A stretch of DNA of 64,000 nt from Mycobacterium sp. IS-1590 (GCF_001500025.1 NZ_LQIW01000009.1:1-64000), one strand, 5' to 3'. Numbered from the stretch's first letter, positions 16,841-28,186 are shown. Numbers and translations: made by a program. Notes: a model not told the origin generated them from the sequence alone.

Positions 16841-17812
16841 TCAGTGCAGACGCCACAAGACGACCGTCACGAAGTGGAACGTCAGCGCCCAGAACGCCAT
16901 GGTGATCGCGATTGTCCCGAGGCCGCGCAAGTTGGTCCGTGACAGGGACACGTCCGGCGGCGGACGCAGCCAGTGCTTCAGTAGCGGGTTCACGTAGTAG
17001 GGCATGACGACGAAGCTGATGATCAAGGTGGACAGGAGGTTTCCGACGAGCAGGTTCAACCACAGCGGTAGGCGCAGCGGGGACAGGGCGATGGTGAGCA
17101 GCATGACGGTCGGATACAGCCCGACCCACACCGCGATCGACGTCTTGAGGTCCGAAGGCGGTGGAGCCGGCCTGCCGTGCTCGTCGAAGGCGAACCAGCT
17201 GCCGAACGAGTTGTCGACGGTACGCAGCTCGAAGTCGGAGAACCTGTGGCCCTCGGTGAGGAGGTCGCGTCGTTCTTTCGAGCCCAGCCACCGGTCGAGG
17301 TCCGCGGCGGTGTCATAGCGGTAGATGGCGGTCCACTCGTCTTGAACCCCCGGCACGGGACGAAACAGCTCGCTGCCGCGGAAGCCGGGAAACGTCTTCT
17401 CGGCCAACCGAAGTCGCTCCTGCCACGCGAGGAAATCGTCGATCTCGTAGGCACCGACCCGATGGCTGACGACCGCGGTCACCAGCGCATCGTCGGCCTT
17501 GGCGCGACCGCCGACGACCTGCTGGGTGGCCGGGCCGTCGAAGAACTCTCGGCCCGCGCTGAGGCGGTCCTGTCGGGTGGCGCTGTTGAGCCACGCCTGG
17601 AGGTGAGCGATCGAATCGAACCGGTAGACCACCACCCATTCGGGCTGAACGGCGGTCGGAGGGTTGACCTCGGCGCCGAGAAAGCCGGCATACCGGGAGG
17701 CCTCGCGGTTGAGGTCGTGCTGCCACCGCTCGAACTCCGCCTCCTTACCGGCGCGGACCCGCTGCCCGATGATGACCGTGGCGACGGTGTCGTCGTCCGT
17801 CTCGTTGTCCAT
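16841..17812 (-). CDS. Tandem ABM-domain membrane protein
   Basis: 323 residues. Two antibiotic-biosynthesis-monooxygenase-like ferredoxin folds (about 10-105 and 110-205) share the pattern of an Arg/His-rich first strand, a FxxWQxxL helix, GFxGxE/SE, and EWxxxYRFDS or EWTAIYRYDT. Three hydrophobic segments follow in the last 100 residues. Related actinobacterial proteins are annotated as ABM or heme-degrading-like, but the activity is unproven and no haem ligand can be named. The soluble duplicated module is tethered to the membrane by its C-terminus. Confidence 0.8.
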   Translation of the reverse strand: MDNETDDDTVATVIIGQRVRAGKEAEFERWQHDLNREASRYAGFLGAEVNPPTAVQPEWVVVYRFDSIAHLQAWLNSATRQDRLSAGREFFDGPATQQVVGGRAKADDALVTAVVSHRVGAYEIDDFLAWQERLRLAEKTFPGFRGSELFRPVPGVQDEWTAIYRYDTAADLDRWLGSKERRDLLTEGHRFSDFELRTVDNSFGSWFAFDEHGRPAPPPSDLKTSIAVWVGLYPTVMLLTIALSPLRLPLWLNLLVGNLLSTLIISFVVMPYYVNPLLKHWLRPPPDVSLSRTNLRGLGTIAITMAFWALTFHFVTVVLWRLH

Positions 17813-17873
17813 CCGGGGCCTCAGGACAGGGGGAGCGGTCGAGGTGCACCGAAGGTGCCGGCGGTCACCACTG

Positions 17874-18287
17874 TCAGATCGATTGTGTCGGGTGGTACTG
17901 GCAGGCCTTCCATTCGCCCTCCTCGCGGAGGAAGTCGATGTCGAAGGTCTTGGCGCTGGGCTGGTTTTCGGCGGAGAACCGCACCGTGGCGACGGCCGAC
18001 ACCACGGGTTTGCCCGCGACCGTCACCGAGCTGACGGAGATCCGGGTGGGGCCGTCGGCCTCGCGGCTGGCATACCACTCGTCCTCGAACCCCGCGGCCC
18101 GGCGCATGGGTGCACAGACATGTTCGGCGAACGACGCGAAGTCCGCGCGGTTGTACGAGCCGTTCATGCCGTCGAGGACGGCGCGGACCTGATCCTCCTC
18201 GCCGGCCGCCGAGGCGGGGGCAGCGAGCGCGCAGGAGCCGACCACGCTCAGCGCGCAGCCCGCGAGCACGGCGGTGAGTCGACGCAT
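17874..18287 (-). CDS. Secreted NTF2-like protein
   Basis: 137-residue exported protein: a signal peptide (MRRLTAVLAGCALSVVGSC, cleavage probably after APASA) and one small alpha/beta domain ending FDIDFLREEGEWKACQYHP. The layout resembles the C-terminal domains at 30307-31140 and 43453-43899, which end in the same E/D-x-W-K-x-C pattern. I used the ATG at 18287 because it begins the signal peptide; the frame extends to 18365 without support. Function is unknown. Confidence 0.75.
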   Translation of the reverse strand: MRRLTAVLAGCALSVVGSCALAAPASAAGEEDQVRAVLDGMNGSYNRADFASFAEHVCAPMRRAAGFEDEWYASREADGPTRISVSSVTVAGKPVVSAVATVRFSAENQPSAKTFDIDFLREEGEWKACQYHPTQSI

Positions 18288-18392
18288 GAGATCAAGCGTC
18301 GCTGATGCAGGTGTGAAAACTGTGACAGCTGTGCGGCGTGTTGTTTTCCCTGCTCGCTCAAGCATCGGTCGGGCGCAGCGAAATTGATTAGA

Positions 18393-18413
18393 CTTGAGCG
18401 GAACAGACTCAAG
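18393..18413 (+). promoter_or_regulatory. HAIR operator (HspR site) upstream of clpB
   Basis: CTTGAGC (18393-18399), 7 bases, ACTCAAG (18407-18413) matches the HAIR consensus at 13 of 14 positions, 67 bases before the clpB GTG. It puts clpB in the HspR regulon, as known in M. tuberculosis. The spacer overlaps a SigH-like -35 element. Confidence 0.93.
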
Positions 18414-18427
18414 ATTGACGACGTTGA
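18400..18427 (+). promoter_or_regulatory. SigH-like promoter of clpB overlapping the HAIR
   Basis: GGAACA at 18400-18405 and GTTGA at 18423-18427, separated by 17 bases, fit the SigH/SigE-type consensus (GGAAC, 17-19 bases, GTT). The -35 sits inside the HAIR spacer, so HspR binding should exclude SigH holoenzyme. SigH control of clpB is known in mycobacteria; this exact site is inferred. Confidence 0.65.
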
Positions 18428-18480
18428 ACTATCGGACAAGCATTTTTGCCAAGCTCACGAACCGAGGAAAGGGAGGTGTC

Positions 18481-21027
<2,547 letters not shown>

Positions 21028-21042
21028 CCCGGTCGTTCCGCC

Positions 21043-21103
21043 CGCGAAACTGCATTCCGGCAGCGAAATGTCGCGTAGACACCTGCTGGGATGCAGTTTC
21101 GCG
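21043..21103 (+). terminator. 21-bp-arm inverted repeat after clpB
   Basis: CGCGAAACTGCATTCCGGCAG without its last base (21043-21062) and the arm at 21084-21103 ending GCAGTTTCGCG are complementary with only two mismatches over about 20 positions, with a loop of about 20 bases that itself holds CGAAATG. It starts 15 bases after the clpB stop and lies 80 bases upstream of ttfA. It looks like a terminator, or a dispersed intergenic repeat unit; no second copy was noticed in this window. Confidence 0.7.
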
Positions 21104-21182
21104 CGATCGATATCGCAAGATGCCGGGTTGTGACCAGCACGAGTTCTGGATTCGGCGCTACCTGCAAGTAGGCTAGAGCGCA

Positions 21183-22016
21183 ATGGTCCCGCTTTGGTTC
21201 ACGCTGTCCGCGCTCTGCTTCGTCGGTGCGGCCGTGCTGCTCTATGTCGACATCGACCGTCGACGGGGGTTGGGGCGTCGGCGCAAGTCCTGGGCGAAGT
21301 CGCACGGCTTCGACTACGAACACGAATCGGCCGACATCGTCCGACGCTGGAAGCGCGGCGTGATGTCCACCGTCGGTGATGTCACGGCGAAAAACGTGGT
21401 CCTCGGGCAGATCCGCGGCGAGGCGGTATTCATCTTCGACCTCGAAGACGTCGCGACGGTGATCGCCCTGCACCGCAAGGTCGGCACCAACGTCGTCGTC
21501 GACCTGCGGCTCAAGGGCATCAAGGAGCCGCGGGAGAACGACATCTGGCTACTCGGCGCGATCGGCCCGCGCATGGTCTACTCCACCAACCTCGACGCCG
21601 CGCGCCGCGCGTGCGACCGGCGGATGGTGACCTTCGCTCACACCGCGCCCGACTGTGCCGAGATCATGTGGAACGAGGAACACTGGACGCTGGTTTCCAT
21701 GCCGGTGACCAGCACGCGCGCCCAGTGGGACGAGGGTCTGCGCACCGTGCGTCAGTTCAACGATCTTCTGCGGGTCCTGCCGCCGACCCCGCAGGCCATG
21801 GCGAGCCAGGGCAGCCAGGGGGCGCTGGCCCGGCGGAGCGGGTCGCCGAGCCGCCCGCTCACCCCCGCCGCCGGCCGCGGCGAACCGGCCCCCGGCGCCG
21901 ACGCTCCGGCCCGCCCCGAAGCCGCGCGCTACCCCCAGCAGCCGCCCCCTCGGCCGGATGCGCGGCGCCAGCCGCCGTCGCGGAACGGGCGGCAGTCACC
22001 GCACTACCAGCGGTAG
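21183..22016 (+). CDS. ttfA: TtfA, trehalose monomycolate transport factor
   Basis: Homologue of Rv0383c/MSMEG_0736, an essential partner of MmpL3 in exporting trehalose monomycolate to the outer membrane. 277 residues: an N-terminal transmembrane helix (2-24, then DIDRRRG), a conserved cytoplasmic domain (about 35-205; MWNEEHWTLVSMPV is characteristic) and a Pro/Arg-rich disordered tail that varies between species. It follows clpB as in M. tuberculosis. Identity rests on recalled sequence similarity plus synteny. Confidence 0.85.
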   Translation: MVPLWFTLSALCFVGAAVLLYVDIDRRRGLGRRRKSWAKSHGFDYEHESADIVRRWKRGVMSTVGDVTAKNVVLGQIRGEAVFIFDLEDVATVIALHRKVGTNVVVDLRLKGIKEPRENDIWLLGAIGPRMVYSTNLDAARRACDRRMVTFAHTAPDCAEIMWNEEHWTLVSMPVTSTRAQWDEGLRTVRQFNDLLRVLPPTPQAMASQGSQGALARRSGSPSRPLTPAAGRGEPAPGADAPARPEAARYPQQPPPRPDARRQPPSRNGRQSPHYQR

Positions 22017-22060
22017 GTGGTCTCGCCGGAGCTCGCGACCGCGGGAAGTAGCCTGAAGCC

Positions 22061-22849
22061 ATGTCTCGCCCCGTCGCCCTGATCACCGGACCGACGTCCG
22101 GCATCGGCGCGGGCTTTGCGCGCAGATTCGCCCGCGACGGTCACGATCTCGTGCTCGTCGCACGCGACGCCGCCAGGCTCGAGCGCCTGGCCGCTGAACT
22201 GCGCGACGAGGGCGGTGCGACCGTCGAGGTGCTCACCGCCGACCTCGCTCAGGCAGCCGACCGCGCGAAGGTGGCCGACCGGCTCGCCGCCGGCGTCCAG
22301 GTGCTGGTGAACAACGCCGGTTTCGGAACCTCCGGGGAGTTCTGGACCGCGGACTTCTCCCTGCTGCAGTCGCAGCTCGACGTGAACGTCACCGCCGTCA
22401 TGCAGCTGACGCATGCGGCGCTGCCCCCGATGCTGGACGCCGGCCGCGGCACGGTGATCAACGTCGCCAGCGTCGCCGGTCTGCTACCCGGCCGCGGATC
22501 GACATATTCGGCGTCCAAGGCGTGGGTGGTCGCGTTCTCCGAGGGTCTCGCCAACGGTTTGGACGGCACCGGGGTCGGAGTGCACGCGTTGTGTCCGGGC
22601 TTCGTCCGCACCGAATTCCACCAGCGGGCGGGCATCGACATGGAGGGCACACCGTCGTGGTTCTGGCTCGAGGTCGACGACGTGGTTCGCGAGACGATGG
22701 CCCATGTCGGTGACGGCGCCAAGAACAAGAAGGTCGTGATCATCCCCGGGATGCAGTACAAGGTGCTGACCACCGGCGGGCGGATGGCGCCGCGAAACCT
22801 GGTGCGCGCCGTGACCAAAGTCGTGGGCAGGGGCCGTGGCCGGACATAG
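22061..22849 (+). CDS. SDR-family oxidoreductase
   Basis: Classical short-chain dehydrogenase, 262 residues: TGPTSGIG at 9-16 (cofactor loop), NNAG, a catalytic Ser in VINVASVAGL, and YSASK with Tyr and Lys. The substrate is unknown; the group is often annotated as ketoacyl reductase. It sits between ttfA and the Rv0381c homologue, a position held by pyrE in M. tuberculosis as I recall it. Forty-four bases separate it from ttfA and 12 from the next gene, so co-transcription is likely. Confidence 0.88.
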   Translation: MSRPVALITGPTSGIGAGFARRFARDGHDLVLVARDAARLERLAAELRDEGGATVEVLTADLAQAADRAKVADRLAAGVQVLVNNAGFGTSGEFWTADFSLLQSQLDVNVTAVMQLTHAALPPMLDAGRGTVINVASVAGLLPGRGSTYSASKAWVVAFSEGLANGLDGTGVGVHALCPGFVRTEFHQRAGIDMEGTPSWFWLEVDDVVRETMAHVGDGAKNKKVVIIPGMQYKVLTTGGRMAPRNLVRAVTKVVGRGRGRT

Positions 22850-22861
22850 GGCACTGCGTAC

Positions 22862-23758
22862 GTGCGTGCGCTGATCGCGGTGCTGACCGCGATCGTCGTC
22901 GCGGCATCGGCATGCTCTCGAGACGATGCGTCGGTTCATCCTTACGGCGCGCAGACCGCCGTCATCGGCGAATCGCTTGCCACACTGGGCTGGAACATGT
23001 CGGTGTCGAACCTGCGCTTCGACGGCGACTATGTGTTGTTCGACGTCGACGCGTCACCCGCGGAGGGCGGCGGCGAGCACGCCAGACCCGAAGACATCCG
23101 GTTCGGTCTGTACGGGGCGCTCGCGCACCCGATCGAGGCCAACGGCATCGGAAGCTGTCGCGACGCAACCGACCTCGAGTTGCGGCCACTCTCGGCGCCC
23201 ACACCCGACCGCCTCACCGGCACGGTGTGCATAGGACCCGCGCGCGACCAGATACAGGTGCGCGGCGTGTACGCCTACTCGCCGCGCGACCGGACACCGG
23301 GCACCACCGTCGCCCATCCTGCGGCCTTCCCCGTCGGCCTGCCCGCCGTCAGGGACAGCGACACCGGATTGTCGCTGCGCACCACGAGTCTGGATGCCTT
23401 CCGCGCCGACGGTGCGATGCTCCCCCCGGCGGCGCTGGGTGACCCGAACGCCTTCACCGGCAACGGCTACATGCTGCTGGGCCTCGAAATCAGCGGCGTG
23501 GCAGAGCAATACCGCGATGTCTCGCAGCAGCGCGGCGGGCCGGCGATGGTGTTGGTTGCGCCGACGGTGCCCCCGCCCGGGCTGAGCCACGCGTGCGACG
23601 TCTACGGCGCCTCGGTGCTGGTGCTTCCCGACGCATCCCGCGACGCCGTGCAGGTGCGTGCATCGCTGTGCACCCAGGGCGAGATCAACAACGCGCTGCT
23701 GTATGCGACCGTCTCCCTCGTCGGTACCCACGCCGCACTGTGGACGAAGGATGACTGA
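22862..23758 (+). CDS. Conserved exported protein (Rv0381c-like)
   Basis: 298-residue protein of unknown function. The N-terminus RALIAVLTAIVVAASACSRD is a signal sequence with a possible, imperfect lipobox (ASAC), so it may be a lipoprotein. The rest is rich in beta strands with paired Cys (SCRD, VCIG, HACD, LCTQ) that could form disulfides outside the membrane. A GTG start at 22862 is used. It overlaps the downstream methyltransferase gene by 8 bases; gene order matches Rv0381c-Rv0380c. Confidence 0.75.
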   Translation: MRALIAVLTAIVVAASACSRDDASVHPYGAQTAVIGESLATLGWNMSVSNLRFDGDYVLFDVDASPAEGGGEHARPEDIRFGLYGALAHPIEANGIGSCRDATDLELRPLSAPTPDRLTGTVCIGPARDQIQVRGVYAYSPRDRTPGTTVAHPAAFPVGLPAVRDSDTGLSLRTTSLDAFRADGAMLPPAALGDPNAFTGNGYMLLGLEISGVAEQYRDVSQQRGGPAMVLVAPTVPPPGLSHACDVYGASVLVLPDASRDAVQVRASLCTQGEINNALLYATVSLVGTHAALWTKDD

Positions 23759-24410
23759 CGCAGGGGAACCGGGGGTCGCCGGGCCCACCGAATGGGGAGA
23801 GGCTCCCGGCGTCGGCCCCTGGCAGGGGCCACCGCCCGACGACCCTCGATACGACCCGACCCTGCTCCGCGACGGGGACACCCGCAATGTCGTTGACGCG
23901 TACCGCTATTGGACCCGCGAAGCGATCATCGCCGATATCGACGAGCGCAGGCACGCCCTGCATATCGCAATCGAGAACTTCGGCAACGACGCCAACATCG
24001 GCGCGGTCGTGCGCACCGCCAACGCGTTCGCCGTCGACACCGTGCACATCGTCGGCAGACGACGGTGGAACCGTCGCGGCGCGATGGTGACCGACCGCTA
24101 CCAACGGCTGCGCCACCACGACACCACCGCCGCGCTGCTTGCCCACGCGGCCGACGCCGGCCTGACGGTGGTCGCCGTCGACAACATCCCGGGCGCGTTG
24201 CGTATCGAAACCACCCCGCTGCCGCGGGACTGCCTGCTGGTTTTCGGCCAGGAAGGGCCGGGGATCACCCCCGAGGCGAAGGCCGGCGCCGCCATGACCG
24301 TGTCGATCGCCCAATTCGGCTCGACGCGAAGCATCAACGCGGGCGTCGCGGCCGGTATCGCGATGCACACCTGGATCACCCAACACGGGGACCTTTCGGC
24401 GGCCTGGTAA
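23751..24410 (+). CDS. TrmH/SpoU-family RNA 2'-O-methyltransferase (Rv0380c-like)
   Basis: 219-residue SPOUT-class methyltransferase. Motif 1 is ENFGNDANIGAVVRTANAF, motif 2 LLVFGQEGPGITPEA and motif 3 GSTRSINAGVAAGIAMHTW, which together form the SAM-binding knot. It should methylate ribose 2'-OH in tRNA or rRNA; the target is unknown. The ATG at 23751 overlaps the preceding stop by 8 bases; the frame continues upstream to 23658 within that gene and is rejected. Confidence 0.92.
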   Translation: MTDAGEPGVAGPTEWGEAPGVGPWQGPPPDDPRYDPTLLRDGDTRNVVDAYRYWTREAIIADIDERRHALHIAIENFGNDANIGAVVRTANAFAVDTVHIVGRRRWNRRGAMVTDRYQRLRHHDTTAALLAHAADAGLTVVAVDNIPGALRIETTPLPRDCLLVFGQEGPGITPEAKAGAAMTVSIAQFGSTRSINAGVAAGIAMHTWITQHGDLSAAW

Positions 24411-24425
24411 GGCAGGATCGACACC

Positions 24426-25526
24426 ATGGATCAGCTCTGGGCCAACCGCGCAGCCAGCGCTGAGGCCGCGATCGCCAAGCGACACGTCCGACGGCTGTGG
24501 GGTCTGCCCGGCACCCAGCTCGGCGTCGTCGCCTGGCCCGCGACAAGGCAGCACCGGCTGTTCGGAACGTGGCACTACTGGTGGCAGGCGCATCTGCTCG
24601 ACAACCTCGTCGACGCCCAACTTCGCGACCCGCAACCCGCGCGGCAGAAGGCGATCGCCCGCCAGATCCGCGCACACCGGCTGCGCAACAACCTGTCCTG
24701 GGTCAACGACTACTACGACGACATGGCGTGGCTGGCGCTGGCCCTGGAACGCGCGGCCACGCTCGCCTCCGTCGAGCGGCCCAAGGCGCTGAAGAAACTC
24801 TCCGAGCAGTTCATGAACGCGTGGGTGCCCGAGGACGGCGGCGGCATCCCCTGGCGCAAACAAGACCAGTTCTTCAACGCCCCCGCCAACGGCCCTGCGG
24901 CGATCTTCTTGGCCCGCCATGACCGGTTGCGCCGGGCCCAGCAGATGTCGGACTGGCTCGACGAGACCCTGATCGACCCGGACACCCACCTCGTCTTCGA
25001 CGGCATCAAGGGCGGGTCGCTGGTGCGGGCGCAGTACACGTACTGCCAAGGCGTGGTGCTGGGGCTGGAAACCGAACTCGCGGCGCGCACCGACGACCCC
25101 GAGCACGCCGCCCGGGTGCACCGGTTGGTCGCCGCGGTCGCCGAACACATGGCGGTCGACGGCGTCATCAAGGGCGCAGGCGGTGGTGACGGCGGCCTGT
25201 TCAACGGCATCCTCGCCCGCTATCTCGCGCTCGTCACGACGACGCTGCCGCAGAACGGCGAACACGACGCCGCGGCCCGCGACACCGCCCGCTCACTGGT
25301 GCTCGCCTCAGCGGAGGCGGCGTGGCAGAACCGTCAGGTGGTCGAGGGGATGCCGCTGTTCAGCGCATTCTGGGACCGCACCGCCGAACTCCCCACCGCC
25401 GCCGGGGCTCAGGCGCAGTTCGTCGAAGGTGCGGTCAACGCCTCAGAGGTGCCAGAGCGCGATCTGTCGGTGCAGCTGGCGGGCTGGATGCTGATGGAAG
25501 CCGCCCACGCGGTGGCGGGGGCGTGA
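24426..25526 (+). CDS. GH76 family protein (alpha-1,6-mannanase fold, Rv0365c-like)
   Basis: Cytoplasmic (no signal peptide) (alpha/alpha)6-barrel protein of 366 residues. The GH76 signature Asp pair is NDYYDDMAW with D98-D99; GGIPWRKQ and the FNGILARYL region also fit the family. Classical GH76 enzymes cleave alpha-1,6-mannan, the backbone of mycobacterial lipomannan, but activity of the intracellular mycobacterial homologues is not known to me. Its stop overlaps the nhaA GTG by 4 bases (GTGA), so the two are translationally coupled. Confidence 0.85.
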   Translation: MDQLWANRAASAEAAIAKRHVRRLWGLPGTQLGVVAWPATRQHRLFGTWHYWWQAHLLDNLVDAQLRDPQPARQKAIARQIRAHRLRNNLSWVNDYYDDMAWLALALERAATLASVERPKALKKLSEQFMNAWVPEDGGGIPWRKQDQFFNAPANGPAAIFLARHDRLRRAQQMSDWLDETLIDPDTHLVFDGIKGGSLVRAQYTYCQGVVLGLETELAARTDDPEHAARVHRLVAAVAEHMAVDGVIKGAGGGDGGLFNGILARYLALVTTTLPQNGEHDAAARDTARSLVLASAEAAWQNRQVVEGMPLFSAFWDRTAELPTAAGAQAQFVEGAVNASEVPERDLSVQLAGWMLMEAAHAVAGA

Positions 25527-27373
25527 GCACCGAAGCCGGTCCGCGCATCGCCCGCGTGCTGCCCGCTCGGTTCAGCGCCGGCGCCAAAGCGGCCAAGACC
25601 GGGGAGAACGCCGCCGCGGTCCTGCTGCTGCTGTTCACCGCCGCCGCGCTGCTGTGGGCGAATTCACCGTGGGCGCACAGCTATTGGGCGCTTCTGGACA
25701 CGCATGTCGGGTTCACCTTTGCCGAACATCGCTTCGAACTGACCGTCAAGCATCTGGTGAACGACGGTCTGATGGCGTTCTTCTTCTTCATCGTCGGCCT
25801 CGAGGTCAAGCACGAGTTCGCCATCGGCGAGCTCACCGATCGCGCAAGAGCGGCGGTCCCCGTGGTGGCGGCGTTCGCGGGTCTGGCGCTGCCCGCCGCG
25901 ATCTTCCTGCTGTTCAACCCCTCCGGGGAGGATGCGCAGGCATGGGGTGTGGTGATCTCCACCGACACCGCGTTCCTCATCGGCGCACTGGCGGTCATCA
26001 AACCGAAGTTCCCGGCCCGGTTGCGGATCTTCCTGCTCACCCTGGCCGTCGTCGACGACGTCGGCGCGCTGTGCGTGATCGCGCTGTTCTACTCCGAGCG
26101 TATCGACGTTGTGCCGCTTGTGATTTCGATGGGCCTGATCGCCGCGATCGCGTTGGTGCGATTGATGCCCGCGGGCCGGGGGCCGGCCTACGCCGTGCTC
26201 GGCTTCGCACTGTGGGTGAGCCTGTACATGGCCGGTGTGCATCCGACGCTGGCCGGCGTTGCGGTGGCCCTGCTGATTCCGGTGTTCTCGCCCGAGCGCA
26301 CCCAGGTCGAGGAGGTCGTCGCGCGTATCCGGGCGTTCCGGCAGTCGCCGAACTCCCGCTACGCCCGCGAGGTGACTCGCGGTCTGCGCGACTCGATCTC
26401 GATCAACGAGCGGCTCCAAACCAGCGTGGGCCCGTATGTGTCCTTCCTGGTGCTGCCACTGTTCGCGTTGGTCAACGCCGGCGTCCAACTCGACGCCCAG
26501 AGCATCTCGGCGGCGTTGCGCTCGCCGCTGACATGGGGTGTCGTCGCCGGTCTGGTGGTCGGCAAGTTCGTCGGTATCACCGCGGCGACATGGATCATGC
26601 AACGGACCGGAATCGGTGAACTGGCCCCCGGTCTGACCCTGCGCCGGATCGCCGGCGGTGCCGCGCTGTCGGGAATCGGCTTCACCATCTCGCTTTTCAT
26701 CGTCGACATCGCCGTCGACGATCCGGTCCGTCGAGAGCAGGCCATCATCGGCGTGCTTCTCGCATCGGTGATCGCCTTCTTCCTCGGCTGGTTGATCTTC
26801 CGGATCACCGACCGGGTCAGCCCGCCGGACCCGGTCGGCCTCAAACTGTTGCGTCCGATCGACCCGGACCGCGACCACATCGCGGGTGACCCCGACGCCC
26901 CGTTGACCCTGGTGGAGTACGGCGACTTCGAGTGTCCCTTCTGCAGCCGGGCGACCGGAGCCATCGAGGAGGTGCGCGGCCACTTCGGCGCCGAGCTGCG
27001 CTATGTGTGGCGCCACCTACCGTTGGAGCGCGTCCATCCCCGCGCCTTCGATGCCGCACGAGCGAGTGAGGCCGCCGCGCTGCAGGGCAGGTTCTGGGAG
27101 ATGGCGCACGAACTGTTCGGCCACCAGGACGACCTGGAATGGTCGGACATCTACCGCTACGCCGTGGCGGTGGGTTGTGACATCGAGCGGTTCGACCAGG
27201 ACGTTCGGGTGCACTCGTCGAAGGTCTTCCACCACGTGCAGGACGACGCGCAGGACGCGGAGTTGATGGACCTGAACTCGACGCCGACCTTCTTCGTCAA
27301 CGGCAAGCGACACAAGGGTCCGTGGGATGCCGCCAGCCTGATCCGCGCGCTGGAGAACAGCCGAAACCGCTAG
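25523..27373 (+). CDS. nhaA: NhaA Na+/H+ antiporter fused to a DsbA-like thioredoxin domain
   Basis: 616 residues. The N-terminal NhaA domain (about 20-430) has roughly 12 helices and the essential Asp pair at 178-179 in AVVDDVGAL. The C-terminal thioredoxin/DsbA domain (about 445-616) carries a CPFC motif at 471-474, the cis-Pro strand STPTFFVNGKRHKG, and a helical insertion. The fusion recurs in actinobacteria and suggests redox-linked antiport, but the side of the membrane holding the CPFC domain is unproven. The GTG at 25523 overlaps the GH76 stop. Its TAG interlocks with the convergent dedA stop in CTAG. Confidence 0.92.
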   Translation: MSTEAGPRIARVLPARFSAGAKAAKTGENAAAVLLLLFTAAALLWANSPWAHSYWALLDTHVGFTFAEHRFELTVKHLVNDGLMAFFFFIVGLEVKHEFAIGELTDRARAAVPVVAAFAGLALPAAIFLLFNPSGEDAQAWGVVISTDTAFLIGALAVIKPKFPARLRIFLLTLAVVDDVGALCVIALFYSERIDVVPLVISMGLIAAIALVRLMPAGRGPAYAVLGFALWVSLYMAGVHPTLAGVAVALLIPVFSPERTQVEEVVARIRAFRQSPNSRYAREVTRGLRDSISINERLQTSVGPYVSFLVLPLFALVNAGVQLDAQSISAALRSPLTWGVVAGLVVGKFVGITAATWIMQRTGIGELAPGLTLRRIAGGAALSGIGFTISLFIVDIAVDDPVRREQAIIGVLLASVIAFFLGWLIFRITDRVSPPDPVGLKLLRPIDPDRDHIAGDPDAPLTLVEYGDFECPFCSRATGAIEEVRGHFGAELRYVWRHLPLERVHPRAFDAARASEAAALQGRFWEMAHELFGHQDDLEWSDIYRYAVAVGCDIERFDQDVRVHSSKVFHHVQDDAQDAELMDLNSTPTFFVNGKRHKGPWDAASLIRALENSRNR

Positions 27374-28101
27374 CCCGGCTGCTCCCCGGAGGAGGAGTCC
27401 AGCGGCGGCGCCGCGATGCCGGCGCGTTTCGCCGCGCGACGCCGCTTGTACCACTCGATGAACATCGGCAGCACCGAGACCACGACGATCGCGATCACAA
27501 TCGGCTCGAGCAGCTTCTGCACGGTCTCGAACCGGCCGAGCCAGTATCCGAGCAGGGTCAGGCCGACCCCCCACACGACGGCGCCGACCACGTTGAACAA
27601 CGTGAACACCGGATAGCTCATCCGGGCCGCACCCGCGGTCAACGGGGCGAGCGTGCGGACGATCGGCACGAAGCGCGCGATGACGATCGCGAACGGCCCC
27701 CGCTGCTCGAAGAACACGTGCGCCTCTTCGAGGTACTTCTGCTTCAGGATCCGGGCATCGGGCCGAAACATCGCGGTGCCGATGTTTCGCCCGATCCAGT
27801 ACCCGACCTGACCGCCCAGTACCGCGGCGATGGGAATGAACAGCAGCAACTGCCAGAGCTGGAAGTTGATGACCTCGCCGCCACCCTCGGCCAGGGCGGC
27901 CGTGCCCGCGGCCAGCATGCCCGCCACGAACAGCAGCGAGTCGCCAGGCAGGATCGGGAACAACACCCCGGACTCGACGAAGATCACGATCAGCAGCCCG
28001 ACCAGCGCCCACGTGCCGAAGTAGCCCAGCAGCGTCATCGGGTCGAGGAAGTCCGGCATCAACGCCAGGTGGTCGGTCGCCGCAAGGGCCGAGGTTCTCA
28101 C
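27370..28101 (-). CDS. DedA/SNARE-associated family membrane protein (Rv0364-like)
   Basis: 243-residue polytopic protein. DedA landmarks are ESGVLFPILPGDSLLFVAGM, GGQVGYWIGRNIG and the arginine motif FVPIVRTLAPLTAGAARM. Family members act in undecaprenyl-phosphate or phospholipid recycling across the membrane and in envelope stress tolerance. A GTG start at 28101 is used; ATG 28059 is possible. The gene order GH76 - DedA - Fba follows the M. tuberculosis Rv0365c-Rv0364-Rv0363c neighbourhood. Confidence 0.92.
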   Translation of the reverse strand: MRTSALAATDHLALMPDFLDPMTLLGYFGTWALVGLLIVIFVESGVLFPILPGDSLLFVAGMLAAGTAALAEGGGEVINFQLWQLLLFIPIAAVLGGQVGYWIGRNIGTAMFRPDARILKQKYLEEAHVFFEQRGPFAIVIARFVPIVRTLAPLTAGAARMSYPVFTLFNVVGAVVWGVGLTLLGYWLGRFETVQKLLEPIVIAIVVVSVLPMFIEWYKRRRAAKRAGIAAPPLDSSSGEQPG

Positions 28102-28186
28102 AAGGCCCCAAGATACCGGGCTGTCAGGTCAGTCCGAGAAATGACGAAGGCGGGCGGACCCGCGGGGCAGCGAATACGCTCACAAA

